DNA from: Halichondria panicea | Taxonomy: Eukaryota > Porifera > Demospongiae > Suberitida > Halichondriidae | Assembly (NCBI RefSeq): GCF_963675165.1 | Contig: NC_087379.1 | Span: forward strand, 2,360,201-2,424,200 | Direction of reading: 5' to 3' | Length of the DNA stretch: 64,000 nt | In this document: in pieces, positions 1 through 10,700 of the stretch | How the letters are laid out: each line of letters starts with the position of its first letter | Position numbering within the stretch: position 1 is the stretch's first letter | Position numbers and translations under genes: made by a program | The notes under the pieces: model-generated | What the model was told of the DNA's origin: nothing | What the model saw: the letters and a program-made list of their open reading frames with translations, nothing else | Databases searched by the model: none

Positions 1-1
1 T

Positions 2-1411
2 CCTCGTCCCAAACAGAAATTGGCCGGATCCAGTCCTAATATTGATGCTCATCGTAGTCTCAAACAAAGGAATTTGTCAAGATCCAGATCTGTACAATCT
101 ATACCGCACATGAAACTAACTCCTCCTACTCCTGATGGTCCTCGTCCCGGACAAATAAGGAAGGTGTCTGGATCCAAATCTGTGCATCTTGAAGTACCTG
201 GTACTAATCGTCTTCGTCCCAAACAAAAAACATTGTCCGGATCCAGCTCTATACAATTAGAAGAATTGTCCGATTCCAGTTCTGTACTACTAGAAGAATT
301 AGACAATCTTCATCTCAGACAAAGAAATTTGTCCGCTAGATCTGTACTGTTGGAAGAAGTATCTCCTCCTAATACTGATGATTCTCATCCCAAACTAAAG
401 ACGTTGTCCGTAGAAGTAGAAGTGTATGATACTGATGATGATCCTCGTCCCAAAGAAGAGAAGCCGCCTGAATCCATACAGCTAATACAAGTAGCTCCTG
501 CTAATATTGATGATGATCCTCGTCCCAAAGAAGAAAAGTTGTCTGAATCCATACAGCTAGCTCCGGCTAATACTAATGATAATCCTTGTTCCGAAGAAGA
601 GACTCTGCCGTCTGAATCCATACAGTTAAAAGAAGTAGCTCCTGCTAATATTGATGATGATCCTCGTCCTCGTCCTAAACAAAAGAAATTGTCCAAACCC
701 CGACCAAACGTTAATACTACTCATCCCAAACAAAAGAAGTTGTCCGTACATAGAAGTGCTGATACTGATGATGATCCTCGTTCCAAAGAAGAGAAGCCAT
801 CTGAATCCATACTGCTAATACAAGTAGCTCCTGCTAATACTGAAGATGATCCTCGTCCCAAAGAAGAGAAGCTAATACAAGTAGCTCCTGCTAATACTGA
901 TGATGATCCTCGTCCCGAAGAAGAGACTCTACCGTCGGAATCCCTAAAAAAAGTAGCTCCTGCTATTACTGAAGATGATCCTCGTTCCAAAGAAGAGAAG
1001 CCATCTGAATCCATACAGCTAATACAAGTAGCTCCTGCTAATACTGAAGATGATCCTCGTCCCAAAGAAGAGAAGCCGTCTGAATCCATACTGCTAATAC
1101 AAGTAGCTCCTGCTAATACTGAAGATGATCCTCATCCCAAAGAAGAGAAGCTAATACAAGTAGCTCCTGCTAATACTGATGATGATCCTCGTCCCGAAGA
1201 AGATACTCTACCGTCGGAATCCCTAAAAGAAGTAGCTCCTGCTATTACTGAAGATGATCCTCGTTCCAAAGAAGAGAAGCCATCTGAATCCATACAGCTA
1301 AAAGAAGTAGCTCCTGCTAATACTGATGATGATCCTCGTCCTCGTCCTAAACAAAAGAAGTTGTCCAAACCCCGACCAAAAACTGATCGCCCCAAACAAA
1401 AGAAGTTGTAA
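2..1411 (+). CDS. Repetitive acidic/proline-rich protein, 5'-partial
   Basis: An open frame enters from the left edge: the first bases already read as the same Pro-Arg-Pro-Lys-Gln-Lys repeat, so this is the 3' part of a longer exon or gene, ending in TAA at 1409-1411. No ATG start is visible. About 470 residues are built from degenerate units of roughly 25-30 residues with the pattern APANTxDDPRPKEEKxSESI, alternating with PRPKQKKLS units. Composition is rich in Asp, Glu, Lys, Pro and Ser, so the chain is probably disordered. I recognise no domain, and no function is proposed. The repeat periodicity persists just past the stop (1412-1455) in degraded form. It could be a real disordered protein or a coding minisatellite. 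The long frame with substitutions but no internal stop favours coding. Confidence 0.55.
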   Translation, partial: PRPKQKLAGSSPNIDAHRSLKQRNLSRSRSVQSIPHMKLTPPTPDGPRPGQIRKVSGSKSVHLEVPGTNRLRPKQKTLSGSSSIQLEELSDSSSVLLEELDNLHLRQRNLSARSVLLEEVSPPNTDDSHPKLKTLSVEVEVYDTDDDPRPKEEKPPESIQLIQVAPANIDDDPRPKEEKLSESIQLAPANTNDNPCSEEETLPSESIQLKEVAPANIDDDPRPRPKQKKLSKPRPNVNTTHPKQKKLSVHRSADTDDDPRSKEEKPSESILLIQVAPANTEDDPRPKEEKLIQVAPANTDDDPRPEEETLPSESLKKVAPAITEDDPRSKEEKPSESIQLIQVAPANTEDDPRPKEEKPSESILLIQVAPANTEDDPHPKEEKLIQVAPANTDDDPRPEEDTLPSESLKEVAPAITEDDPRSKEEKPSESIQLKEVAPANTDDDPRPRPKQKKLSKPRPKTDRPKQKKL

Positions 1412-1792
1412 GTGCTGATACTGATGATGATCCTCTCCCAAACAAAAGAAGTAGTAACAACTAGTGATTAGTGATAATTATGGAATTTATAATTATGGAA
1501 ATCAAAATACATTTGTGTGCATGCCCAGTTCTAGCCTCGATCCCAGGCCGCACTTCCCGCTAGGGAAGAGGCTAGACCAGTTCCATCTCCACAGATTAGG
1601 GGGCGTTCAAAGAGGCATACATAAAACTTGTAAGCGGGGCTCAATGTAGCATATCTAATAGCTAGCTAGCCGGCCTGTACTGTACTACTACTGTAGCTAG
1701 TCGAGTGTGCATGTGATGCATATGCTGAACTCTGATGTGGAGTACTATATATATGCGTGTAGTATCTAGATGTGAAGGTATATGAATCGAAC
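1412..1792. other. Intergenic gap with a small inverted-repeat element
   Basis: Residual repeat sequence continues to about 1455. At 1534-1584 a short inverted repeat is visible: TAGCCTCGATCCCAGGCC at the left and an AGAGGCTAGA end at the right. The same left end recurs at 48181 and, inverted, at 43158. The rest is AT-rich with no coding signal and contains the upstream region of the next gene. An in-frame TAG at 1760 fixes the upstream limit of that gene's frame. Confidence 0.5.
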
Positions 1793-2920
1793 ATGAAGAA
1801 ACAGCACTGTACATTGATATCAGTATTGCTCCTGTGTGTGGTGGTCCTCTTAGCTTGGAAGGTCTGGACCACAATCACCCTGGAAATAGAGATCTATACA
1901 CAGGTTGAGGCTCAGATAGCAACAATTGCTAACACTCTATCCAAATGCAAAGCATTCCAAGATCGAAACGATCACTCACAACACAATTCCGGATTGAACG
2001 GAGAGGGAATTAAGAGATGTGTTATCGGAACAATTTTAAAGGACAAACAATGTATTCCATGCCCTCGAGGGACGTTCAGTTTACCAGGATGGATAGCGTG
2101 TGATAGTCATCTCACTTGTGATCAAATTCAATACGATGTTAGTGTCACAAATCACTTGTTTGTCATCGGGCAATGGCATTACAAGTCAGCTGAGTGGAGT
2201 GGTTACCAAGTAATACATGCTTCGATGGAAACGGAACATATGTCATCAATACATTTTGATCCTAAAGTTATTGGTGACGTCCTGAAAAATTCAAGCTTTT
2301 TACACCCAATCGGTTTCTGTATTGAAAGGGGTACAATTGTGTTTGTACAACCTTCAGTATCGACAATTAAAGGTCGTGCAATTGAATTAGAGGCAATGAT
2401 GATTCGCAATTCCAAGTGTGACAGTTGGATAGTTCGATTTAAACTAGCTATTGACTTTGTAAGGACATTATCGCAGCTGCATTCAACCCCTGGTGGTCCT
2501 GTGGTCTTATGCAACAGTCTTAGCTTGGAGCAAACTCTCAGACAGTTGGCAATAACTGAATATTGGGAGCTCACTCTAGGAGCTTTCGATAATTTGCAAC
2601 AGAGGAAGAACGGTTCTCTCATAAAATGCAGCGACAAAGAAATGAAAGGAGATTTTGTAGCTCCTGAACAAAGATGGCCATATCGTGAAACAAAAGTGTT
2701 CAATATCCAGCAGCAACCAGGCTATACTGAAGCTTCTGATGTGTGGAAAATTCCCGACATTACTGAAACTCTTCTGGGCAACTCCAAAAATGCACGTAAA
2801 GTTTTAGACTACTTGTCTCTGACACACTTTTTATGCAAGAGTGAAGACGTGAGATCAATTAGTGCTGCTGAGGTGTTGCAACAGTATGTAGAAGTCTGGA
2901 AACTGTTGGTGTATTATTAG
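1793..2920 (+). CDS. POMK: Protein O-mannose kinase-like type II membrane protein
   Basis: Intronless 375-aa frame; the first in-frame ATG is at 1793, with a stop at 1760. A hydrophobic segment near residues 8-26 after a short basic N-terminus gives a type II signal anchor, placing the rest in the ER/Golgi lumen. A Cys-rich stretch (CVIG...CIPCPRGTF...CDSHLTC) precedes a divergent kinase fold, with GDFVAPEQRWPY and DVWKIPDITETLLG matching signature blocks of POMK (SgK196) as I remember them. In vertebrates POMK phosphorylates the 6-position of O-mannose on the alpha-dystroglycan core M3 glycan. One oddity: where I align the vertebrate MCDS catalytic-loop motif, this protein reads LCNS, so the expected catalytic Asp appears as Asn. 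Family assignment is confident; activity is not. The stop lies only 187 bp before the next gene's ATG. Confidence 0.85.
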   Translation: MKKQHCTLISVLLLCVVVLLAWKVWTTITLEIEIYTQVEAQIATIANTLSKCKAFQDRNDHSQHNSGLNGEGIKRCVIGTILKDKQCIPCPRGTFSLPGWIACDSHLTCDQIQYDVSVTNHLFVIGQWHYKSAEWSGYQVIHASMETEHMSSIHFDPKVIGDVLKNSSFLHPIGFCIERGTIVFVQPSVSTIKGRAIELEAMMIRNSKCDSWIVRFKLAIDFVRTLSQLHSTPGGPVVLCNSLSLEQTLRQLAITEYWELTLGAFDNLQQRKNGSLIKCSDKEMKGDFVAPEQRWPYRETKVFNIQQQPGYTEASDVWKIPDITETLLGNSKNARKVLDYLSLTHFLCKSEDVRSISAAEVLQQYVEVWKLLVYY

Positions 2921-3107
2921 CTAGAATCATTCTAAAATCAAATTTTATTCCCTGTCTAATTATTCTTGCGTTTCATCAGAACAAAATCGCTAGCTAGTGA
3001 GGGGCGGAGCCCATAATAACTGTTGTAAATGACGTCATTAGGGTACTCCCCATGAAAAAACAATGGGTGTTTTTCAGTTCGCTAGCTACATCTAGGTCTG
3101 TTTCTCC
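2921..3107. promoter_or_regulatory. Short gap between POMK-like gene and TRANK1-like gene
   Basis: Only 187 bp separate the POMK-like stop from the TRANK1-like ATG. It must hold the 3' UTR of one gene and the promoter and 5' UTR of the other. No TATA box or clear polyadenylation hexamer is evident. The start codon at 3108 sits in a CCATGG context. Confidence 0.4.
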
Positions 3108-6100
3108 ATGGATCCTGATGCAGAAGAACTGACTTTCCCACAGCAAAGTCCTTTTGTGGCAACTCTAGACAACTTGGCAGCAAATGCTTTCTATGACGTA
3201 GCCATCAAGAGGGAGGCGAGCAAGTTGAACACTGGTCCACAATGGTTTGAACCTGTTCCCTGTGAAGTTCGCTACCCCTTCACTCTAATTCAAATCCCCA
3301 AGTACTCCGGCGTTTCCGTAAGAAAATATTTGAAGCTTCGTGGTAGTGCCTGTGTGATTGTGAGAATGTACCCGTCACACAAAATCATAGACATAATAAT
3401 TATTGTCAAAACTGGATTACCATTATCCAGTTTTATACTAATAGGTATCACAGAGCCATTTTTAGTGCTCTAGATTTGATTTTTATGAAGCCAAAAGCTA
3501 GGCTTAGATTAACGATAGTTACATGTGTATTATTATTATGACAATTATGTGACAATCTTCCAGGATGCTAAAGAGATCTCAGAAAAGATGAAGAACTCAG
3601 GCAACAACTATTTCAAGCGAGGAGACCATTGGGAGGCTATCTGGAAGTACGAACATGCTCTCTTCATTGCTCGGTCCTTCCCCCAGCTCAAGGAAGAGTC
3701 AGCCTTGCTACATTGCAATATTGCAGCTGCCTGTCTTAAGCTCGGAAAGGACGACAGATCTGATCTTCTGGAGGGCTCCATGTTTCCACCTAGCACTATT
3801 CTGTGGTTTGTATACACTCAACAGCACACCACTGAGGCCATCAACTTCAATCCCTCAAACAGTATCCTTTGTAAGGTGTGTGCACACGTCAGTATGAGGA
3901 GGTGGGCTCACTAATAATCCTCTGTGTATCAGAGCTCTAATGGCTTGTAAACGGGATGAGTATAAACCATTACCGTAACCTTTCCTCATCATTACCGTAA
4001 CCTTTCCTCATCATTGCCTCTGTCATACTGTATGTCGACTCTCCCACAAAGCCTTTGTTGATAAGCATCTTACTAGTATGATTTTGGCCAGCTGCCAGCA
4101 GGAAAATTGTTGGCTGAAACACTATACTCACCAAAATAACTCACATGTTTGTATAATCATATAATGTACGCCCACTGGCTGCCAATTCTCAAGCATTAAC
4201 GACATGAACCTCAGGAATCTAATATTTGCACACGAAAGTACAAGTCATTCTATTGTGCTGATGCACTTCCATTATGCTCATATTAGAATGAGAATAGATG
4301 ACAGTAGATATTATTATCCTACTCTCTATTCCCTCTTGCAGGCTCACTACAGACGAGGGGAGAGCTTCAAGATTATCCTGAACATGCCTCAGCTGCAGAG
4401 CTCCATTCGGGCAATGTGTGGCATACTGCCCAATGGCTCAGGCTCTGCCAGTGAAGATGCTTTCAGTCAAGTCGTTGCCGATTTCGTCAGGTGTATACAG
4501 ATGCAGAGCGTTCCCGATCCAAAAATCTTCAGTGAAGCCACCGTGCTTGCCGTCAAGTATAGTACGTTGTTGTGTGTCAGTGGTACTTAGAGACAAATTT
4601 GGGAAACAAAATTTATTGAGAGGTGGCCTTTGTTGAGGGGTTGTTTTGCACAATTAAGCTGTTCATTGGCCTGAGTGGCTGACCTTTACAGCATTTGACC
4701 TTTCAGAGGGGTTCACTGTATTTGCTCTTTCTGTAGTCTGCTACAATACTGTACGTTTTTGGTAGACATTTGTCACTATAAAATAAACCTTTCTCTTATT
4801 TTTACCATTTGCCATGTATTATATAATTATTGCTGTTACCAGTACTTACTCTCTATACTGGTAACAGTTTGTGGATACTTATTACACAATGTAACTACAT
4901 GTACCAGTACCTAATCCTTATACAGAGAAGTTTGATACTTTATTTGTCTTTAGTAAATATTCATCTCTTCTACAGATCACTGTAGACTCCTCCCCCTTCT
5001 CACGGAGCGCCACGTGAAGAGCGGGTTCCCCTCACAGATACTGCAGGAGATGCTTCAACGGGAGGACATACAAACCGGTGACTTGCACCAACTCCTCATA
5101 AAGCAAGAGATACGCTCCAAACAAACACCTCATTTTGATGCCTCTAAAGTGAGCGTGGCTGATCTAATGAACAGGGGACTTGGAGATACTCCGGTTTTCA
5201 AGAAACTGTACGAGTGTGGGATGAGAATAAAAGGAAGTGATTTTGTGCTGGCTAGAGAGCTGTATCAGGAGAAGACTATCACCAGAGGAGTGTACGAGTT
5301 TGTCATGAGTAAACAGAAAAATTCCCCCGAGGTTAGTTTGATTGATTGAGGCTGTGCGTGTGTGTGTGGGGGTGGGAGTGATGTGTGTGTATGTTGTTAC
5401 TGTGTGTGGGGGGGTGTTACTGTGTGGGGTGTGTGTGTGGGGGGGTGTTACTATGTGGGGTGTGTGTGGGGGGGGTGTTATTGTGTGGGATGTGTGTGTG
5501 GGGGGTGTTACTGTGTGGGGTGTGTGTGTGGGGGGTGTTACTGTGTGGGGTGTGTGTGGGGGGGGTGTTACTGTGTGGGGTGTGTGTGGGGGTGTTTGTA
5601 CATGTGTGTGCTGTTTACTGTAACTATTTTGTGGAATGGTGTGTTTGTAAACAGCTTGCTTGAGTTGACTGGTTTATTAAAGTATAGACAAGCTTTATGT
5701 GTACCCAGAGGAGGTCCGACACGAGTACCTCGATTAGGCTAAAATTAGTCACATGCAACAATGACTTTAACGTTGAATTTTGCACGTGACCAAGCCTAAT
5801 CGTGGTACTCGCGTCGTACCTCCTCTGATGTGTACCACATTAGCTACGTATACATATACATGTACATTGTACTACTATATACGTTTCTTATACAGAGAAG
5901 TTTGACAACTACCCTCCCCCCTCACACACACACAATAGGAGCAATTCTTCAAACTGAAGCAAGAAGGCAATGTCCTGTTCAGTAAAGGCTCGTATGAGCT
6001 TGCCCTGGGGCTATACTACCAAACCCTGAACCACTGTCGCACTAACGGAATGGTGGAAGAGATGGCGGTTGTGAGGGCTAACTGCGCTCAGGCGTGTCTC

Positions 6101-7696
6101 AAGCTGCATCTGTACAGTGATGCCTACTCACACGCGGACCAGTGCCTCACTCTTAACCCTTCCTCACATAAAGTCAGATTAATGTTTATTTTTACACGTA
6201 ATCTAAAAGGCTTCTCTCTATTAAAGCTTCATAAAAATTGTTACATGTATTGTACCAACGAAACTAAAGTTTTGGCTGTTCAAAGATGCTTTATTTAACG
6301 TTGGGTCCGCTGTATTTTGAGAGTACTAGAGTAATTTATTACTCCATGCAGGGTTACTTCCGTCGAGCCGAAGCCCTGAAGGCCATGTTGGAGTCTCCTA
6401 ATAAGTCCACACCACCTCCTGGGACGTATAAGAACGTTGTCAAGGACTACCTGCAGAGCCACGCCTATCAATCCAACGTAGATACATTCCTCAATGCTGT
6501 CCACGTGGCCATTGATGAAGGTGAGGGCTAAACGTCAGCAAGTTAGCAGTTGCCCAATATGTGCATAATTATTATCTAGTCTAGTTGTATTTTGTATGCC
6601 AGTTCTAGTGAGAGCTTGTTGCCCTGTACTGTATACATGTAGCACTGACATCATTTTAAAATTAAACGTTTTTCATAGCACATGCACATGTACTTGTAAC
6701 ACATGCAGTGTTTAGCTGATTTTCTTAGGCTCTACTACTAAGTGGTGTTATCCTCATGCAATGCTACATGTACACATGTATGATCACTTGTACCCCCGGG
6801 GGCCTCCAGATGTGAGTCTGGACGTGATACCCCACCTTCTCCCCTCTGAAGTGAGATCAGGTTTTGCAGACGAAGTCCTCTATTCATTACTTAGACGTGA
6901 CAACGTCTCAGACCGCCACCTCAGGTACATACTCTTTGACTGGCCGCAGAAACTACCAAGACCATTCAATACATCTAAACTTAAGATAATTGAAATCGTA
7001 AACCGTGTACGAGATGCACCATCATACGAACGCATGTTTTCCTTTGGTCTAAAAGTTACAGACGACCAAGTTGTCATGATTGTTCACTTTCTTCCCGGGG
7101 ACTGTGCGGATATACTACACGTTATCTTGAACCACATCAAAAGCAAGGGGGAACACCCTACGTTGATAACATTTCTGAACGTGGGTTGCTCACAAGCACT
7201 GGTCGATCGCAAGTATGACCTAATTGTTTGTATGATGCAACACGGCGCTAAGCCGGGTCCGAAGGATCTGAGGGCTTGTGAGGGTGTGAGAGACCACCCC
7301 CTCGTACGTAAGTACCTGGAAGAGGGTACACCCGTTGACCCCATCCTCGAGGAACAAGAATTTAGTAAGGTGTGTGCATGGTGCATGGTGTGTGGTGTGT
7401 GGTGGTGTGTGGTGTGTAGTGGTGTGTGGTGTGTGGTGTGTGGTGTGTGGTAGTAGTGGTGTGCGAATCACTGATCAAGATTGTGTACCTTCCTATGTGT
7501 ACACTGTAATATTTCATGTAATAGCTAAGCTCTAGGGCTGAGTACTAATCAGCTGATACTAGTATGTACTGTACACTCTCTCTTGCTGCCCCCACACACA
7601 CACTCTCATGCCCCCCACACAACTTTCTTTCCCCCCCACACACACACGCACTCTCCTGCCCCCCCCCACACACACACATTCTCCTGCTGCCCCTAC

Positions 7697-7753
<57 letters not shown>

Positions 7754-10700
7754 CAGTGGCTACTCTTAACCTGGACGCCCGGGGCTACTTCAAGTCTGGC
7801 AAATACCCTGAGGCCATTCTGCTGTATAAGAAAGCCGTAGAGCTATGCCAGGAGCACAAACTCACAAAGGCGGAGGTCACCACTCACCTTAATCTTTGTC
7901 TGGCCTACCTAAGATACGGGAAGCATGTCGAAGCTTACACTGAGGCTGATGCCTGCATCAAGTTGGCACCGAGATATGCAAAGGTCGGTAGTACTTATTA
8001 TTATTGATGCTACACTGAAGTACACAAGAATGAGTGGCAACTATATGAGGGGGGGGGGGCTACTCATCACATAGAGCCAAACATTGCTCACACATGCGTT
8101 ATTACCACATGTATAATACATAAGTAAGAGTTAAGTGCAGCAGAATTAGCACAAACATGCTCCTGAGAAATGCCTGAGAGTCTGCTGACCTGTAGAGCAT
8201 GTACTTACAGTTTAATTGCATTCCAAAACATGTACATGTACATGTACGACGCATGATTCTGTATCTAGCATGTTGAATAATGCTAGCTGCTCATCAAACA
8301 TCTAGTTTTAATGGACGCCCCTTCTTGCATAATACTCTCCACTACCCTCACTACTTACACCCACACTTCTCTTGTTACACCTGTAGGCATATTTTCGTCG
8401 AGCCGAGGCACTCAAGAAGTGTGTGGATGAGCGGAGGGGTCCCAATGCATCTAGAGAGCTGCTGATTGGCTACCGGAAAGTGGTAGAGGACATCTGCAGA
8501 GGCAACCTCTTGGAGCCCAACCCTAAGGCATTCGCTGAAGCTGTCATCGTGGCTCTGGAATACAGTGGGTCTTAATAATTGTCTGTATAGAGACAATCTC
8601 CATTTACACATAGTGTCAATGTGCCGGCACCTTAGAGGGCAACGTTGTGTAGAAAGATTAACGAGAGAGATGCTCAGACACATGCATACTGTCTTGTGTA
8701 CTAGCTGTACATGTATTGAATTGTACGGAAAGATCATAGATTGATGTACATGTATTGATAGTGTTTTGATTTGCTAGGAAATATCTGTACATAATAACTA
8801 TGCTAATATTATATAACTTGTACGCTTAATCATCCATGATGTGATTGACTACCCTCTCTTCCTTCCACAGAGGAGCAGGACAAACTACCCACGCTGCAAA
8901 CATATCCCAAGTCTTTCTTGACCAGCGTTCTCAACGAGGTAGTCGCGCGATCAGACTGTGACCACAGACACTTACACTCTCTTGTTTGCAAGCTCTGGAG
9001 TCTGAAGGACTTCAGTGCAGCGGAGTTGTCCCTCAAAAGAGTCCTGTCAACTCTTGGAGTCACCCAGTTGTCCACCATTCAACGGCTCTTTGAACTAGGT
9101 ATACAGTACGACTTGGGTTGTAGTATTACAATGCATTCAGGGGCGTAGCCAGACTATTGAGACAGGGGTTTCCTTAGAAAAATCAGCGGCGCAGTAGCCC
9201 CGCGAAATTTTTGACCACGCCCACTTCCGGTGCCACACCCTCTTGATTGGGGCACACCTACTGCTCATTGACTTTTTTTACATGTTTGTGAGAAGCTAGC
9301 TAGCTAGCTAGCTATAGACATACTAAAAGGCAGGTGTTAATTAATTGTGTATTGCTAGTCTAGCTGAGCACAATTAAATGTTATTTACCTGAGAGGTTTC
9401 ATGTGGCTGAGATTGTTCTAAACTTATACTTCCTGAATTAAGTTGTGCTTAGAGCTGAGTCTGAGAATACTGGGATTGATACTAGAACTTAAGTCCTGGT
9501 CTTCTTTATTTGAGGTAGCTAGCTAGCTGAGACTAGCTGAGACAAAGCCAAAGTGAAACGCTTCATGGTGCCATCTCTAGCTCTGATGATTGATTTGCAG
9601 CCACGTGCATGAAAAGATGGGCAGGGCTGCTTGATTTCAATTATAGGAGAGCCCTGCCCAATTTTCTCAGCAGCTCCTGGGGGGGTTTCTGGGCAACCAG
9701 GAAACAATGGTAGCTACGCCCCTGGCATTACAGCTGTAATGGACATAAAATTGTGGTCCTTCATCTCTCTTGACTTTGTAGAAATAATCTCTTAATTGCT
9801 ACATGCATTACTCGTGCTGCTGTGTACTCTAAATCTATTGACATACCCCATGTACTACATAATTACATAATTATCAGTATGTGTGTCAGTTGTATGCAGG
9901 TGCACTTTCATCTCCATCGTTGCATTTAGGTATGAAGGTCAAAGAAATCGACGCTTCCGTTGCCATTGATCACCTGAAACATGACAACCCCAACCAGCTG
10001 CAAGCCTTCAAGCTTATCGCCTCAAAGTGCCCAAAAGAACATTTAGATAAACTCTGCACTAAAGCATTCCTCAGCAAAAAGACCCCGTTTGTGTTCTCGT
10101 TCATTGAATGTGGATCTTATGTACCTGGTAAGGGGATAGAACTATTGGAACTTACACTGAAAACTAAGGAATACATTACTGGAATGGAAGTTGTTCAAGC
10201 CATGAATGCTGAGCAAGTAGCAGCCATTGACCTTGGGGAAATTATCGACACGAATTTAGTTCATGCCCCAAAATTGTTGAAGTTGCTAGTGGAACGTGGT
10301 GCTAATCCTAACGGTCTTGACAGAAAGTCACCTGTCGTCATGGTGCTTTCAATGGAGTACATGCACATTGACAAGAGGTGTGAGCTGGTGTGCATTCTGT
10401 TATTGAAAGGGGCAGACTGTAGTCACCTCTGTCGGATGAGGAAGGGGACCACAACGCCGCTACATGTTGCCACGGAGATTGCATTCCAAGCAGGTAAGAG
10501 CATTTGTTTGTTAGCTTTAAGTGCATCTATCTCTCAAATACTCAACTTTTGCACAGTAACATTGAAGAATTTTTTATCCACGTAAAAGGCGTAATTGATC
10601 CTCTTCTCTTTATTTTATCCCTCCAGATGGCAATACCACCCTCATCTCAGCTGTGCTCCAATCCCCGAACTTTAACCCCAAAAAGCTCACCAATGACAAG

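Noticed and set aside
49-1395. Long Ser/Gly-rich minus-strand ORFs opposite the left-edge repeat gene
   Set aside because: They are complements of the tandem repeat, with period-driven openness and no independent coding signal.
1772-1792. Upstream start for the POMK-like gene
   Set aside because: The codon at 1772 is GTG; the first ATG in frame is at 1793.
5342-5742. Cys/Val/Gly-rich ORFs in three frames
   Set aside because: Translations of the G/T minisatellite inside TRANK1 intron 4.
7545-7750. Cys-Val and His-Thr repeat ORFs
   Set aside because: Translations of (CA)n at a splice acceptor; the same applies at 19609-19905 and 28190-28669.
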